Notes: generated by a model from the letters alone, not told the origin. Numbered from the stretch's first letter, positions 44,685 through 55,515 are shown. The stretch: DNA of 64,000 nt from Turritopsis dohrnii (GCA_027922465.2 BQMF02000609.1:1-64000), one strand, 5' to 3'. Program-made: numbers and translations.

Positions 44685-46550
44685 ATGTCATCGAGAACAT
44701 CGAATTGGAGACAGAGAAATAAAGAATTGTTGCTTTACTTGGAGAAATCAAGCCATGAGGATGAGAACGAAAATGATGTTGTTATTGAAGGAGAAAGTGA
44801 AAATTCCTTGTCTTCTGAGGATGAGTTCACATCCATGGATTTGTCCTTTGAATCAAGTGAAGATGCTGACCTAGGCCAGTGTCATGGTGAAGATGATCAA
44901 ACGTTTAGCAAAAAATTGGCACATTGGGCAATCCACGAGAATATCTCTCACTCAGCTATGAATGGGTTGCTATCAATTTTAAGGGAGCATGGATGCAAAG
45001 AACTTCCTGTGGATGCCAGGACCCTGTTAAGAACCCCAAGTAAAGTTACAGTATCCAACAAATGTGGTGGGGATTACATATATCTTGGTATCAGGCAAGG
45101 GATTTTAAGACAATCTCCAAATATCACTGGGACAAAAATTCTATTGACAGTGAATATAGATGGCTTGCCATTATTCAAGAGCTCTGGTACCCAGGTATGG
45201 CCAATTCTAGGCAGGGTGAATGATGGAAAACCTTATGCCATTGCATTGTTTTGTGGCCAGCAAAAGCCAGATTCTGTGACGGATTTTTTGAAAGATTTTT
45301 TAGAGGAATACAGCCATTTGCTTATTAATGAAGTTGAGATAGATCATGACAAGAAAGAATTTCAACTCAAGTGTTTCACATGTGATGCACCAGCACGCCA
45401 ATTTTTAAAATGTATTAAGGGACATACTGGATATAATTCATGTGAGCGATGTATGGTCAAAGGCGAAATTGTGGAAAGAACTATGACATTTAAAGATACA
45501 AGTTCTGAGCAGAGGAATGATTTGAACTTCAATTCCTTTAATTATACTTCACATCAACACTGTAGAAGTATTTTGTGTTCATATGACATACCATGTGTCA
45601 CAGGCTTTGCTTTGGACTACATGCACCTTGTGTGTTTAGGAGTTGTCCGAAGGATGTTGTTTCATCTTAAGGAAGGTCCAAGGATTTCAAAGTTATCACA
45701 CAGTCAGTTGAATTTGATGTCAAGCAGATTATGCAGTTTACGTAATCAGCTTCCATCAGAGTTTGCACGACAGCCTAGATCTTTGAAAGATTTGAATCGC
45801 TGGAAGGCAACGGAGTTCAAACAGTTCTTACTGTATACCGGGATTTTTGTCCTCAAGGGAGTGGTACCCAAAGCTGTCTATGAGCATTTTGTTAGTCTGA
45901 CCCTTTCCATGTCAGTTTTGCTTTATTACAGACCAACTGATGATGGATACATGGATTTGTTCAACTTCACCAAAGATCTCATTAAGTGGTTTGTTGGAGT
46001 TTCTTCGGATTTATATGGTGATTGTTTTGTTTCCTACAATGTTCATTCATTAATCCATTTACATCAGGATGTTGAAAATTTTCAATGTGGCTTAGAAGAG
46101 CTATCTGCTTTCCCTTTTGAAAATTTCATGCAGAGAATAAAGAAAATGGTTAGGAAAACTCATCAAGTTTTACCTCAAATTGCAAGAAGATTGGATGAAA
46201 TGGAAGCAAGTGAAAGTCGTTTTACTTTCAAAGAAATTCCTACTAAAATTGGTGTAAATAGAACGAATAAAAGAGATTCTTGGTTTTTTGCTAACAACAA
46301 GATCTGTGAAGTCATTGACGCAAGTGTGAATGAGGAAATTGTTGTGAACCAGTTTTCGTTTAAAAGATCATCATCATTTTTTCATGTGCCAATTGAATCA
46401 AAGGCACTGAATATCTGTTTTTTACCAAAGAATAGTCAGTTTATTGTCACCACTATTGCCAAATCTGACATTAGTAAAAAGTTTGTTGCCATTCCAGATG
46501 AAGAGGGTATCTTGCTTATACCTATGTTACATAGTATTCACTTTAAATAG
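44685..46550 (+). CDS. Tnp2-like transposase, 621 aa
   Basis: This is one uninterrupted ORF with ATG at 44685. The N-terminal 70 residues are Glu/Ser/Asp-rich. Conserved blocks follow: TVNIDGLPLFKSSGTQVWPI (Asp159), KCFTCDAPARQFLKCIKGHT (Asp234), a Cys pair at NSCERCMVKGE (253-256), FALDYMHLVCLGVVRRML (Asp311), RWKATEFKQFLLYTG (372-386) and SYNVHSLIHL to FPFENFMQRIKK (Glu479). This series is known from EnSpm/CACTA-type transposases in cnidarians, molluscs and fish. The acids named are candidates for the metal-binding DDE set, not proven. Length and lack of stops suggest a functional enzyme, which is rare in this window. It would act in the nucleus to cut and paste the element through the CCCAGT ends. 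Confidence 0.8.
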   Translation: MSSRTSNWRQRNKELLLYLEKSSHEDENENDVVIEGESENSLSSEDEFTSMDLSFESSEDADLGQCHGEDDQTFSKKLAHWAIHENISHSAMNGLLSILREHGCKELPVDARTLLRTPSKVTVSNKCGGDYIYLGIRQGILRQSPNITGTKILLTVNIDGLPLFKSSGTQVWPILGRVNDGKPYAIALFCGQQKPDSVTDFLKDFLEEYSHLLINEVEIDHDKKEFQLKCFTCDAPARQFLKCIKGHTGYNSCERCMVKGEIVERTMTFKDTSSEQRNDLNFNSFNYTSHQHCRSILCSYDIPCVTGFALDYMHLVCLGVVRRMLFHLKEGPRISKLSHSQLNLMSSRLCSLRNQLPSEFARQPRSLKDLNRWKATEFKQFLLYTGIFVLKGVVPKAVYEHFVSLTLSMSVLLYYRPTDDGYMDLFNFTKDLIKWFVGVSSDLYGDCFVSYNVHSLIHLHQDVENFQCGLEELSAFPFENFMQRIKKMVRKTHQVLPQIARRLDEMEASESRFTFKEIPTKIGVNRTNKRDSWFFANNKICEVIDASVNEEIVVNQFSFKRSSSFFHVPIESKALNICFLPKNSQFIVTTIAKSDISKKFVAIPDEEGILLIPMLHSIHFK

Positions 46551-46582
46551 TTTATGTTTATGTTTAAGATTTATATATTATA

Positions 46583-46913
46583 ATGTCTTGGAGTAGAGCA
46601 GTTTGGTTTGAACCAGCCCAAGATGGGAGTACAGTGGAGTACGAAATGACTGTACCATCTGTTTGGATTGTAAATAAAAAAATATATTGGCCTAATCACA
46701 TGAATGTTAAACGCTCGTTTAATAACCAGGAAGAGCCAACTGTATCTTGGCGTTGTTTTCCTTTAAAGAAGTTGAAACTACATGAAGGTAATTATTTTTC
46801 TTAAAAGCTATTTCTAATGAGAATGTCTAATGAAATCTAATTAAAATGTTCAATGCTTAGCTGACAAAGATTTGTGTGATCAGTTTGGTGAAACACACAC
46901 AACCACTGTCGAA

Positions 46914-46950
<37 letters not shown>

Positions 46951-49157
46951 GCTGTAATAATGGCGGTGATAATGAAGGCAATGCAAACCATTTATTTTCC
47001 CCAAGTAATTCTTTATAATATTCTGTTTTAGATGCTAAGGTAAATCAATCTGAGCCATTTTATTCCAATCATCAAAGTTTGATGGAATTTCTGATCTGGT
47101 TTTAGCTCCCAGGAAGACAAAGACCATTCCAAAACCTGTGACAAAACAGCCAATGCCTGTCTTTGGCAACTTTAATAATGAAAGGTGAATGTTTTTCGTT
47201 AGTGTTGTTTTCTTTCCTATGTGTGATATGTTTTCAATTTATGTTTGTAAGCATCCAGTGTTTTGTATCTCTTACTACAGATTGAAAAATGCTAGCAAGG
47301 CTGTAGCTCAAAAGAGAAAATCAACAGATGATCCGAGTGGTAGGGGACTAGTACTAGTGTATATAGTTACTTGGTTTGAGTAGTTCATAAATAAAGTAGT
47401 TAAAAAAAGAAAGTTTAATAGTTTACAAACATGATCTTTAGATGTTTTTTGTAGTATTTTCTTATGGAGTTCTCAGTAAAATATGTGAATACATGTCAAC
47501 TCAAGCATGTCAACTATTGTCAATATTATAGAAATTCCAACTACAGAAGAGTATTCACCAATGCCACCTAGAATAGACTCAGCAGCTGCTGTTAATAATC
47601 AATTTCCCATGTCAACAGCAAGTACGGTTCCTTATCAACCTTAGCCTCTGCATGAATTTCGAAATACTTCAATTTGACATATATTTTTATTTTTGACACC
47701 AATATACGGTTTACTGTTTTCAGGATTCCAAAAGACTGTAATGAAGTTCCTGGCAGATATTGCCCATAACCAAAAGATATTGATGCAAAAAATTACAAGT
47801 CAAGAAGCCCAAGAAACTGTAGTTGTTGGTGATAAGACAGAGAAAATTGTCAAGGAGCCTCTCCAGACAATGGCTGAATTTGATCAGCTTAATAACATCC
47901 TGGAAGATGATTTAAAATTCAAACAGATGGTATGTTTATGAGTTACAAGCAGTGCTAAATAAATTATAAGTTGCATGACTTAATAATTTCAACTTTTGTA
48001 GGTAAAGGAGATGAGTCGCCTCGGAGGAACGAGTGAAAAGAACCATGTGAGGCAGATATTGAACAGGTGGGTTGACTTTTTTCACAGTTTATTCTATCAA
48101 TCTTTTATAGCAACAGTTGTCATTTTTACCGAGCATAACTTTATAACACAATAATGTGTTTTTTCTCACTAATCTCATAACTTTTAAGCGCAGATTTATC
48201 CGATTTACAATTTGATTGCATCCAGACATTTCTGCAGAAAACTCGTTTTAAAATTTATTTACAGAAAGACAGCAATCTTGAAATTTAACTAGAAAATAAA
48301 CGAAAATTTCATACTTGAAAAATGTATTCTTTACTCGACTTCTTATTCTTTACTCTTCTTTTGAAGTAAACCAGACATTCCATTAAGTTGTATGAAAATA
48401 TCGTTCGAATTCGAATTTATTTTTAACTGATTGCTGTCTGGGCATGTTTGAGAAACGTACATGTCGTTCATGTGGCTAAATTAAAGTTTTCACTTGGTAC
48501 ATGTTGTTAATAAAAAACATTTCAAATCCAAACTAAGTTGAAATGTAAAAATGGTCCGTAAAATAATGCCCTGATTTTTTATCAAATTTAGACTGATGAA
48601 TGTTGCGCTTCAAGCAAAATTCAATTTGGTTGGTTCCAGGAAGAGGAACCTGATTGAAAAAAAAGCGTTTGCGGAAACGAGAATTTACCGGGTAGTCATC
48701 GGTAAGGATTGAATATTCAATGGAAGGAAAGAGTGTTTTTAGGGGCCAGGGTGATTTTTTTTATTTTCCATATGATCAGAAAAGTAAATTTAGTGACAAT
48801 TACATAAAAGCTAGGACCTCGTCATAATCGTCTCGTTTCGCTTTGCCGGGATAGAAAGTTCCGTATGATTAGCCGGTATGATTCTGGAAAGGCTTTTGCT
48901 TAGATAAGAAACGTTTGAAATTCATAAATAAAGTTTCTTTCTTAGATGCTGTAATGAAAAAGCACGGCAATGCTACAGAGCTTATGGTGCGGAATATCAT
49001 AGGCAACTGTTTGAAATACGTTCCTGACCGCGTCGGTGCTGGTGGAAGATGTCAAGTAACATCGCATGCGCATGACGAAACGAATTTGGACGGATCTCCC
49101 CTACCTAAAAGGAGATTCGTCACACCAACCCTTTCAGACAGTGAAAGTGAACACTAA
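46583..49157 (+). CDS. DUF4806-type accessory protein of the transposon, 9 exons
   Basis: Nine exons splice in frame at GT/AG borders: 46583-46787, 46861-47004, 47106-47184, 47281-47339, 47532-47621, 47724-47929, 48002-48066, 48592-48701 and 48946-49157 (390 codons with stop). The N terminus (MSWSRAVWFEPAQDGSTVEY onward, with WRCFPLKKLKLHEG) looks like a small domain shared by such proteins. Exon 2 encodes a run of about 12 Asp from a GAT microsatellite. Exon 6 onward gives PLQTMAEFDQLNNILEDDLK, VKEMSRLGGTSEKNHVRQIL, then FNLVGSRKRN and TELMVRNIIGNCLKYVPDRV, the pattern of a DUF4806 domain. Function is unknown; it may bind the ends or the transposase. An AATAAA (49188-49193) follows the stop. 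Confidence 0.75.
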
Positions 49158-49924
49158 ATTTGTATTAACGAATATGATACATGTTTGAATAAATTATGTT
49201 TAACAAAAAACTGTTTTCATTTATGACCATAAAAGCTCACGTGGATTCATATTTGACAAAATGACTCATAGGTCGGTTTTGGTCGTTATATAGTTGTCAT
49301 ACCGACGTTGATTTTGGTTGTAACACGGTCATCTAACGTTGTTTCAACGTCATTTCGACGTCGGGATTCGTCGTTTTATCGTCATTTTCCGACGTTGTTT
49401 CGACGTCTCAATCCGACGTTGTTTCGATGTTTCCATTTCAACTATTAAACGACCGTCATCCAACGTTGGAAAGCGACGTCAGACCGACGTTAATCCAACG
49501 TCATTTTGCTTACTGGGCATCTTAATACGATTACGACATTAATAAATAGAATAACCAGAAGCATCATAACTTTGATAAGGAATAAGATGACAAAATATCC
49601 TTAAAATCTAATATTTCGGCTTCTATCCTGAAGCCATTGTCAAAGAATGACATTATAAGACACGAAGTATTTTACGCATTATTGTTGCATCTACAACAGT
49701 ATTAGTAGTAGTTGAATGGTGTTTGCTTACGCGGCTGTACAAATATCCACCGACTCGGCTTTAAGTTTAGGGAATATTTATACAAGGTTATTTGTTAAGT
49801 TGAATCAGATTTCGATTTTGATCCGAAATATTTGTCACAAATTTAGTTTACAGAATGATAGCTATGATTAAATTTTATAGTCAAGTTCCTCTTAGTAGCG
49901 CGTAAATTCACGCAGAATTTTTTT

Positions 49925-50190
49925 TGGACGATTAATATAATAGCACGTGGTATGTGATGTCAGCTTTTTATCGTCACGGAAGAACAAATTCATTGCGTCC
50001 CAAATCAAACGCGACACTTTTAGGCAAATATACCAAACCAATAGGGATAACTGACGTTTTCAAGGGCCGTGGTATTGGCGTTGCGGTGACGAAAAGGTTT
50101 TTGGGTAAAATTATTGTGACGTCTTTGATCGACGATATCTCAGTAACGGTTGGTAGTAGAGAAATGATCCTATACAATTTTTAGATCATT
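49925..50190 (-). repeat. Diverged inverted copy of the 562-bp satellite unit
   Basis: On the minus strand the block contains GATATCGTCGATCAAAGACG, ACCAATACCACGGCCCTTGA and ATTGGTTTGGTATA-type phrases parallel to the satellite unit's middle (GAGATATC...GATCAAAGATT and CCTATTGGTTCT). A TATTATATTAAT-rich edge follows. It is about 35 kb away from the array and clearly older. Confidence 0.5.
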
Positions 50191-50214
50191 TTATAAGCTC
50201 TAAATAATGTGCTT

Positions 50215-51170
50215 TCTGTTGGTCATTCCTTAATAATAAACACCACAACAATTTGTAATCTCCACTTTATTATTCAATAATGTCCACTGTAAAAACCTTG
50301 ATAAGAAGTAAAATCTTGATTAATCAAATCAGACATACCTCATTTTTTTCTAGAATTTTTTGTCTATTTTTTACTTTTGCCCACTTTATCTACCGTTTTC
50401 TGATGTGATCTCCAAGATAAACCATAGCAAACTTTAATCGATACCAAAATAAAATCACATACATTACTTTTTTTCATCAGCTTTCCGAGCTCTTTAACAT
50501 AGTTCTGCTTTCCGTTCAAGATTTAGTGATTTTATTTTTAGTCACGGGGTTTCACACAAGCATCCATTTTTGACACGGGAACGGAGGCATTTTTGAAACT
50601 GAAACCAGGAAAATGCCTTTACACGAGATACTAGCACATTTAAAAAACTAAACTAAAGATGTGTTATATGCATTAGATTTTGTGAGAGCAACACAGTCTT
50701 GCACTTTTCCTGCATGCCTCACGGTTTTTATTAATTCAAGTGAATCTCTCTCTCAACAACAAATTATCTAATTGTCTATCACATGTAAGTCTGACATTGT
50801 ACTTGCATATTTTAAGAATAATTTCAACTTATCTCGTAAGTATACACATATGATGGTTCCACTGGGATTCCCGATATCAAAACTCTACTGCAAACGCTCA
50901 TATTTTTTAGGAAGGTGATTGTTTTGTCTGAGCCTTGCGAAAAGAATTTCCGAGCAAAATGGGTCGGAACGCTGTATTCAAGCATGGGTTATGTAAAGTG
51001 CATGCGCAACTTTTCTCGATTACTCCGAAAATCCGATTATAGTAAAAACGATCCTTCCTATCCTGAAAATCTTTGTGCCGTCATTCAACAAATGCGATAA
51101 TAGAATTACATCATAGCTACACTTCTAAGAGGTTTTCCGAGGAGCATTTTGTACCGGTCTACTGTTTTTT
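50215..51170 (-). repeat. Dispersed repeat, inverted relative of 33890-34700
   Basis: In reverse complement it carries CTAGTATCTCGTGTAAAGGC, CCGTGACTAAAAATAAAATC, CCTGCATGCCTCACGG-type and CCACTGGGATTCCCG-type phrases shared with the copy at 33890. It also includes a segment (50215-50640) of the TAGTATCTCGTGT family seen at 38930 and 51725. A 61-codon plus-strand frame at 50915-51100 is not preserved in the other copy. Confidence 0.65.
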
Positions 51171-51389
51171 GATGTGTGATATCCAAGATAAACCATTGCA
51201 AAATATCATCGATACAGAGATGAAATCGCGACAACATGACAGGAATTTGTGATGCTTGTTGTAACGTAATTTCAAAAAAGGTGTATTAGTTCTTTCGTAT
51301 AAAAATGTAAACATACATATTTATACTTTCTTATGTCATATTCATTTTTGCTAAAGATGTTAAGTAATCCCGTATTTAAAACGTTTAGT

Positions 51390-51436
51390 ATTTTAATTGT
51401 ACTAGGATCTCGTGTAAAGGATTTTGATTTTTGATC
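51390..51436 (+). repeat. TAGTATCTCGTGT family, part left of the LINE insertion
   Basis: TGTACTAGGATCTCGTGTAA marks the start of the same dispersed family. The sequence breaks off into the LINE fragment and appears to resume at 51740. Confidence 0.5.
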
Positions 51437-51689
51437 CTTTGATTTGCGTGCTGCACTAGCCTGGAATCATCTTCCTTCAGATTTAAAGCAAGAGAAGTCC
51501 TTGTCTAAATTTAAATGTAAACTTAAATTATTTGCAATTTATTGAAAATGCAAATATTGCAACTGATACCTGTTTGTTTGTTTGTTTTATATATACACAT
51601 TTTTTTAAAATTTTTTTATATATTTTATCATTGATGTTGGAATTTTTTAGTCTTTTGTACTATTTTACACTCCAACCATAAATAAAGAA

Positions 51690-51728
<39 letters not shown>

Positions 51729-51738
51729 ACAAATAAGT
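51437..51738 (+). mobile_element. 5'-truncated LINE 3' end with (AAAT)n tail
   Basis: The frame 51441-51545 reads DLRAALAWNHLPSDLKQEKS and then LSKFKCKLKLF before the stop. This is the extreme C terminus of the reverse-transcriptase ORF2 in L2/CR1/RTE-like LINEs (W-N-x-L-P-x-x-[IL]-K). About 130 bases of AT-rich 3' UTR follow, then at least twelve AAAT units (51680-51738). The insertion splits the dispersed repeat on either side. Only the last 34 codons are present. Confidence 0.75.
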
Positions 51739-51739
51739 A

Positions 51740-52185
51740 CAATTGATTAATCAAGATTTTATTTCTTATCAAGGTTGCTACAGTAGACATCTTTGAATAA
51801 TAAAGCGGAGATTACAAATTTTTGTGGTGTTGTGGTGATTTTATCTTTGTATCGATGACATTTCGCGGTGGTTTAATTTGGAGATCACATCAGAAAACAG
51901 TAGATAGAATGGACAAAAGTGGAAAAAAAAACAAAAAAACTCAAACAGGAATGTATTGAGGTTCAGTCTTCCGCATAAGAAAATATAAATAACAAGAAAC
52001 TCTGTAATGTACAAAGTAGCATCTCGTGTAAAACTTTTTTACAGGTTCTATTATTGAAAGTGATCCCGAAAGTGTGTGTCCCGTGTGTGAACCCCGTGAC
52101 GAAAAATAAAATCACCAAATCTTGAACGGAAAGTATATCCATGTTGTAGAGCTCCAAAAACTAAGCAAAAGAATACGATGACCCC
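51740..52185 (+). repeat. TAGTATCTCGTGT family, part right of the LINE insertion
   Basis: The block contains GAATAATAAAGCGGAGATTA, ACATTTCGCGGTGGTTTAAT, then GTAGCATCTCGTGTAAAACT and CCCGTGACGAAAAATAAAAT. It closely follows 38930-39245 and the start of the satellite unit. Confidence 0.6.
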
Positions 52186-52189
52186 GAGG

Positions 52190-52690
52190 TGTCGGATTTC
52201 TTTAGACAGTTCTTCATTTTTTTAGATAGTTTTTTAGAAAGTTACCTGGTTCAGACCTTCAAGCGTTTTAACTTAGTAGGGCTCACTTACCTCATACTAG
52301 CATATTTCTACTGCGCATGCGCGATTTTTGGTTTAATTATATGGCCACCTGATAAGCCTTGAAAAGTTGCTTGGTGAAGACCTGCACTTGTTTGGCCTAA
52401 TTATGGCTTCATTCCAAACTTAAAGGTGTTTACTACATGTTGACGGATTTACTACATTTGTCGTAGATTTTTACTACATTCAACGAAGTTACTACATTTG
52501 TTGTAGAAAATTTACTACATTTGACGGAGTTACTACATTTGTCGGAGTTACTACATTTGACGGTTAACAACAGTTCTTAGGATTGTTTAGACAGTTCTCG
52601 GGTTTTTACAGACAGTTCTCGGGTTTTTACAGGCAGTTCTCGGGGTTATTTTAGACAGTTCTCGATTTTTTTAGACAGTTCTAAAAAGAA
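52190..52690. repeat. AGACAGTTCTCGG and ACTACATTTGTCGG repeat cluster
   Basis: The block opens and closes with TTTTTAGACAGTTCT units (six or more). Its middle matches the 2785-3340 family (CTGCGCATGCGCGATTTT, TATATGGCCACCTGATAAGC) and its ACTACATTTGNCGG tail (about 52430-52565). Confidence 0.65.
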
Positions 52691-53159
52691 TTACATGCGT
52701 TAACACGTGCGTTAACATAATAAGCGAATATGATTAGTAAACGAATACAATGGAGCCATCTTCACGCATTTTAACAAAAACTGTTTCGAGCAATGTTTGC
52801 GTTAGTTTATATCCAGGATTGTATTTAATATTTAAAATGAATTTATTGTTTGCATTTAACTTAAAAACAAAAGTAAATGGGCAACTTAGATAAGATTTAC
52901 CGAATTGTTTCATTTTTATTTACCTATTTATGTTCAGAACCCCCTTAAATACGATGAATCGAAGATGCATTTTACTTCAACCAACCTGGTCGATCCTCAT
53001 TGCTTGAGTCATTTCTGAATCCCGATCTAACATTCTGGTAGCGATTACCATATTACGTGGCCACCAGTCGGTGTAAGAAGCATATCAATAATGTAAAAAC
53101 TGGACTCGAACTGGCAATAAGAGGACTTTCATAAGTTGATTACATCTTTTAAGATGATG
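52691..53159. other. No gene recognised
   Basis: This is AT-rich DNA with no supported exon or repeat. Confidence 0.35.
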
Positions 53160-54948
53160 AAACAAGATTCGCAAAAATGCGACTATATATTTCCCCAAAG
53201 TTGCCAAAGTTTTTGCCAAATAGTGTGTACATTGATAACCATGAGAAAAATGTATTATTAAATAACTGCAGTATAACTACTATCAACCTTACTAATCAGG
53301 GTAGAATTGAATCTAATACCACAAAAAAAAACTTATTTCGGAATTATTATGAATTAAAGATGTTCATGGTTAAATGATAAGGTTTGTCTTGTAGTTTTTG
53401 CTGCGGAGTTAAAAAGTGAGAAGTTACTATATGGACACTTATATAGCTAAAAGTTATAAGACCTAAATGCGACTAATATTTCCTCTTAAACAATATATCA
53501 TCAACATTAACGTGTGTTGTAGAAGCTTGACATGCTTTATACCATAAAATCGTGGTAAACAATGTAATTTAACAGAACACTTGCTTTGTGTAACTCGGAT
53601 AAAACCATCTTACAACATCATAAAATTAAATTTGTATACAAGTGAAAATTTTTAAACCTAATTTTAATAACTACAGTATAATACTTTGGGTAGACATTAT
53701 AAGCAAATAACTATCATAAGCAATCAAAATCTCTACCAACAAATGTTATGTGTAGCATTTTAAATTAGGACAGAAGAGTTATTTTCAACAAAAAGGAAGG
53801 GCTTAAAATGACAATTTATAAAACCAAATTCAACAGAATAAACATCTCTGTTCAAAAAAACATAGTATTATTATTGTTATTATTATTATTCTGAACACAC
53901 TTATTGTTTATTATGTGATAAAAATGACCTTCGGAAATCCCAAACGGAAAAAAAAACAGATTTTGATAGTGAAAATACACATCCATAACCAAACCACTAC
54001 ATAGCTGAATGCAGAAGTTCGTGTTCTGGCTTGATTTAATTTACAGACTCTCATGTTGGATTGTGTTTTGATTTACGTTGGCTATTCATAAGGAAAATTG
54101 ACAGTATTATTAAATTTTTCAAAATAAAATATGATATACAGCGTCAAAATAGCATACATGACCGTAGAATTCATACATAGTAAACTATGTCTCGTTGTTG
54201 GACTAAATAGCTATCCACAAGGAAGTACACTCAACCAGATTCTTTCAAGTTATTATGAGTCTCAATCCTCTGCTCTGTGTATCAAAATATATTATACGTA
54301 ATTGGTTTCCTGAACTTTATATTGCATATACAACATCACATATTTACTTGCTGTTTTTGAATTAATGTAACTGATTGAACTGGTTGTTCTTCACATGAAA
54401 AGGGTTTCCTTTTTATGGCTGTACATCATTGTGCTTTCAGTTCAGTTGGGCTACGTTATATCAGGATCATACTAAATAAATCTTCAGCCTGGCTATTGAT
54501 AATGAATTTTCACCTTTGCACTGAAATCACAGTTTCAATGGTTTGTTGTTCCAAGCATTTAATTACCAACCATCATCATCACACAATATTGTTATCAACA
54601 ACAACAAAACATCATCGATATCAATGTTTTCCTGTTTTTTACACGTTCATTCAAAAGTTTTTACAACTTCTTTAGAAATAAAACGATTTATTTCCATCAT
54701 TTAACATTTCATCTATTGAATCATTTTAAATGCTAGCAGAAAAAAGCACAGATCTTCCAAAGCTTCTCTGCAATGACTGAAAAGATGGCGTTTTACTTTA
54801 CTGAAGACTAGCCACTATTCTTATCTACCTTGGCTAGGCCAGAGTTCAATACTGAACTGCGGCTATAAAAGTAAACGGAGAAGACAAAGGAAGAAGAGAA
54901 GGAAACTGCCGGTTTTAACATATATTTCACCCTATGGGGAAATATATA
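53160..54948. repeat. Long dispersed repeat, copy 2 (without MITEs)
   Basis: It is collinear with 30509-32944, with the same edge hairpins (TCGCA/TGCGA at the left, CCCTATGGGGAAATATA at the right). Empty sites correspond to the two MITE insertions of copy 1. It has a short ATT microsatellite near 53870. No conserved coding frame was found. Confidence 0.75.
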
Positions 54949-55203
54949 ACAATCGTTGAGTTTTCAAAATGTCTTGCATCTTAAGATAATGGTGTCACAA
55001 AGGAATCTGAGAGGGCTGCACAATAAGTAATAATTACAGACTAGACGGTTAGTTAACAAACTAAATCGCAATCCTTGATAGTTAACAGCCGAAACTAAAT
55101 AAGTTCTAGCTCAACAAAAAAGATGATTCAACAGTAAAGTGTATGTAAGGGACTCACCAATGTCATTTGGAATAGTTTTAAAGGTATTATAAGCTGTTTA
55201 TAT

Positions 55204-55515
55204 TTGAAGAGGTATGTCCCATCAAAACTAAGCAGTAATGAACTACCGAATGATGATGGATGTCGCATCCATCTATGGGAAATAAAAAAGATGCTGGAGG
55301 TGAATCCAAGGACTTACACGAGAAGACGAGAAGACGTTATTCACCTGCTACGCGTAAGCGATAGCAGTAGTTGGTTGGAGCCAGTATCCGATCCGATTCG
55401 TAAAATTTTTACTGCGTCTATGTCACATTGCGTATATGGAAGTTATATCGCGCATCGACCTGGCAAAGCATTTCCACGTGAACCGCATAACTCCCTCGGA
55501 GTTACAATTTTGTGA
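55204..55515 (+). CDS. GC-richer ORF, possible exon of an unrecognised gene
   Basis: The frame is open for 103 codons and visibly richer in G+C than its AT-rich flanks. It begins at TTG, and the first in-frame ATG is at about residue 30 (MLEVNPRTYTRRREDVIHLL). It continues with SDSSSWLEPVSDPIRKIF and SYIAHRPGKAFPREPHNSLG to a TGA. Because no good ATG starts the frame, it is more likely a last exon entered through an upstream acceptor (for example AACTAAGCAG) than a complete gene. No motif matches a family I know. Confidence 0.35.
   Translation: MKRYVPSKLSSNELPNDDGCRIHLWEIKKMLEVNPRTYTRRREDVIHLLRVSDSSSWLEPVSDPIRKIFTASMSHCVYGSYIAHRPGKAFPREPHNSLGVTIL

Larger units (their letters stand above)
43687..49517. 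mobile_element. EnSpm/CACTA-like DNA transposon, apparently complete
   Basis: The left end CCCAGTTAGCA and the right end TGCTTACTGGG are inverted with one mismatch. CA flanks both (43685-43686 and 49518-49519). About 250 bases inside each end are dense in AACGTTG/CGACGTC phrases in both orientations, like the subterminal repeats of EnSpm elements. The interior has an uninterrupted 621-aa transposase-like gene and a spliced DUF4806-type gene in the same direction. The ends lack a canonical CACTA, and the duplication is 2 bp rather than 3, so the class is inferred from the protein and the subterminal repeats. Confidence 0.8.

Noticed and set aside
44617..44874. 85-codon frame overlapping the transposase start
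   Set aside because: A shadow frame; the conserved blocks are in the 44685-46550 frame.
47033..47040. 8-base micro-exon (ATGCTAAG) between DUF4806 exons 2 and 3
   Set aside because: It has AG/GT borders but its length breaks the reading frame; skipping it keeps phase 1 from exon 2 to exon 3.
50915..51100. 61-codon frame MIVLSEPCEKNFRAK
   Set aside because: Lies in a dispersed repeat; the inverted copy at about 33960-34150 has stops and shifts in the same frame.
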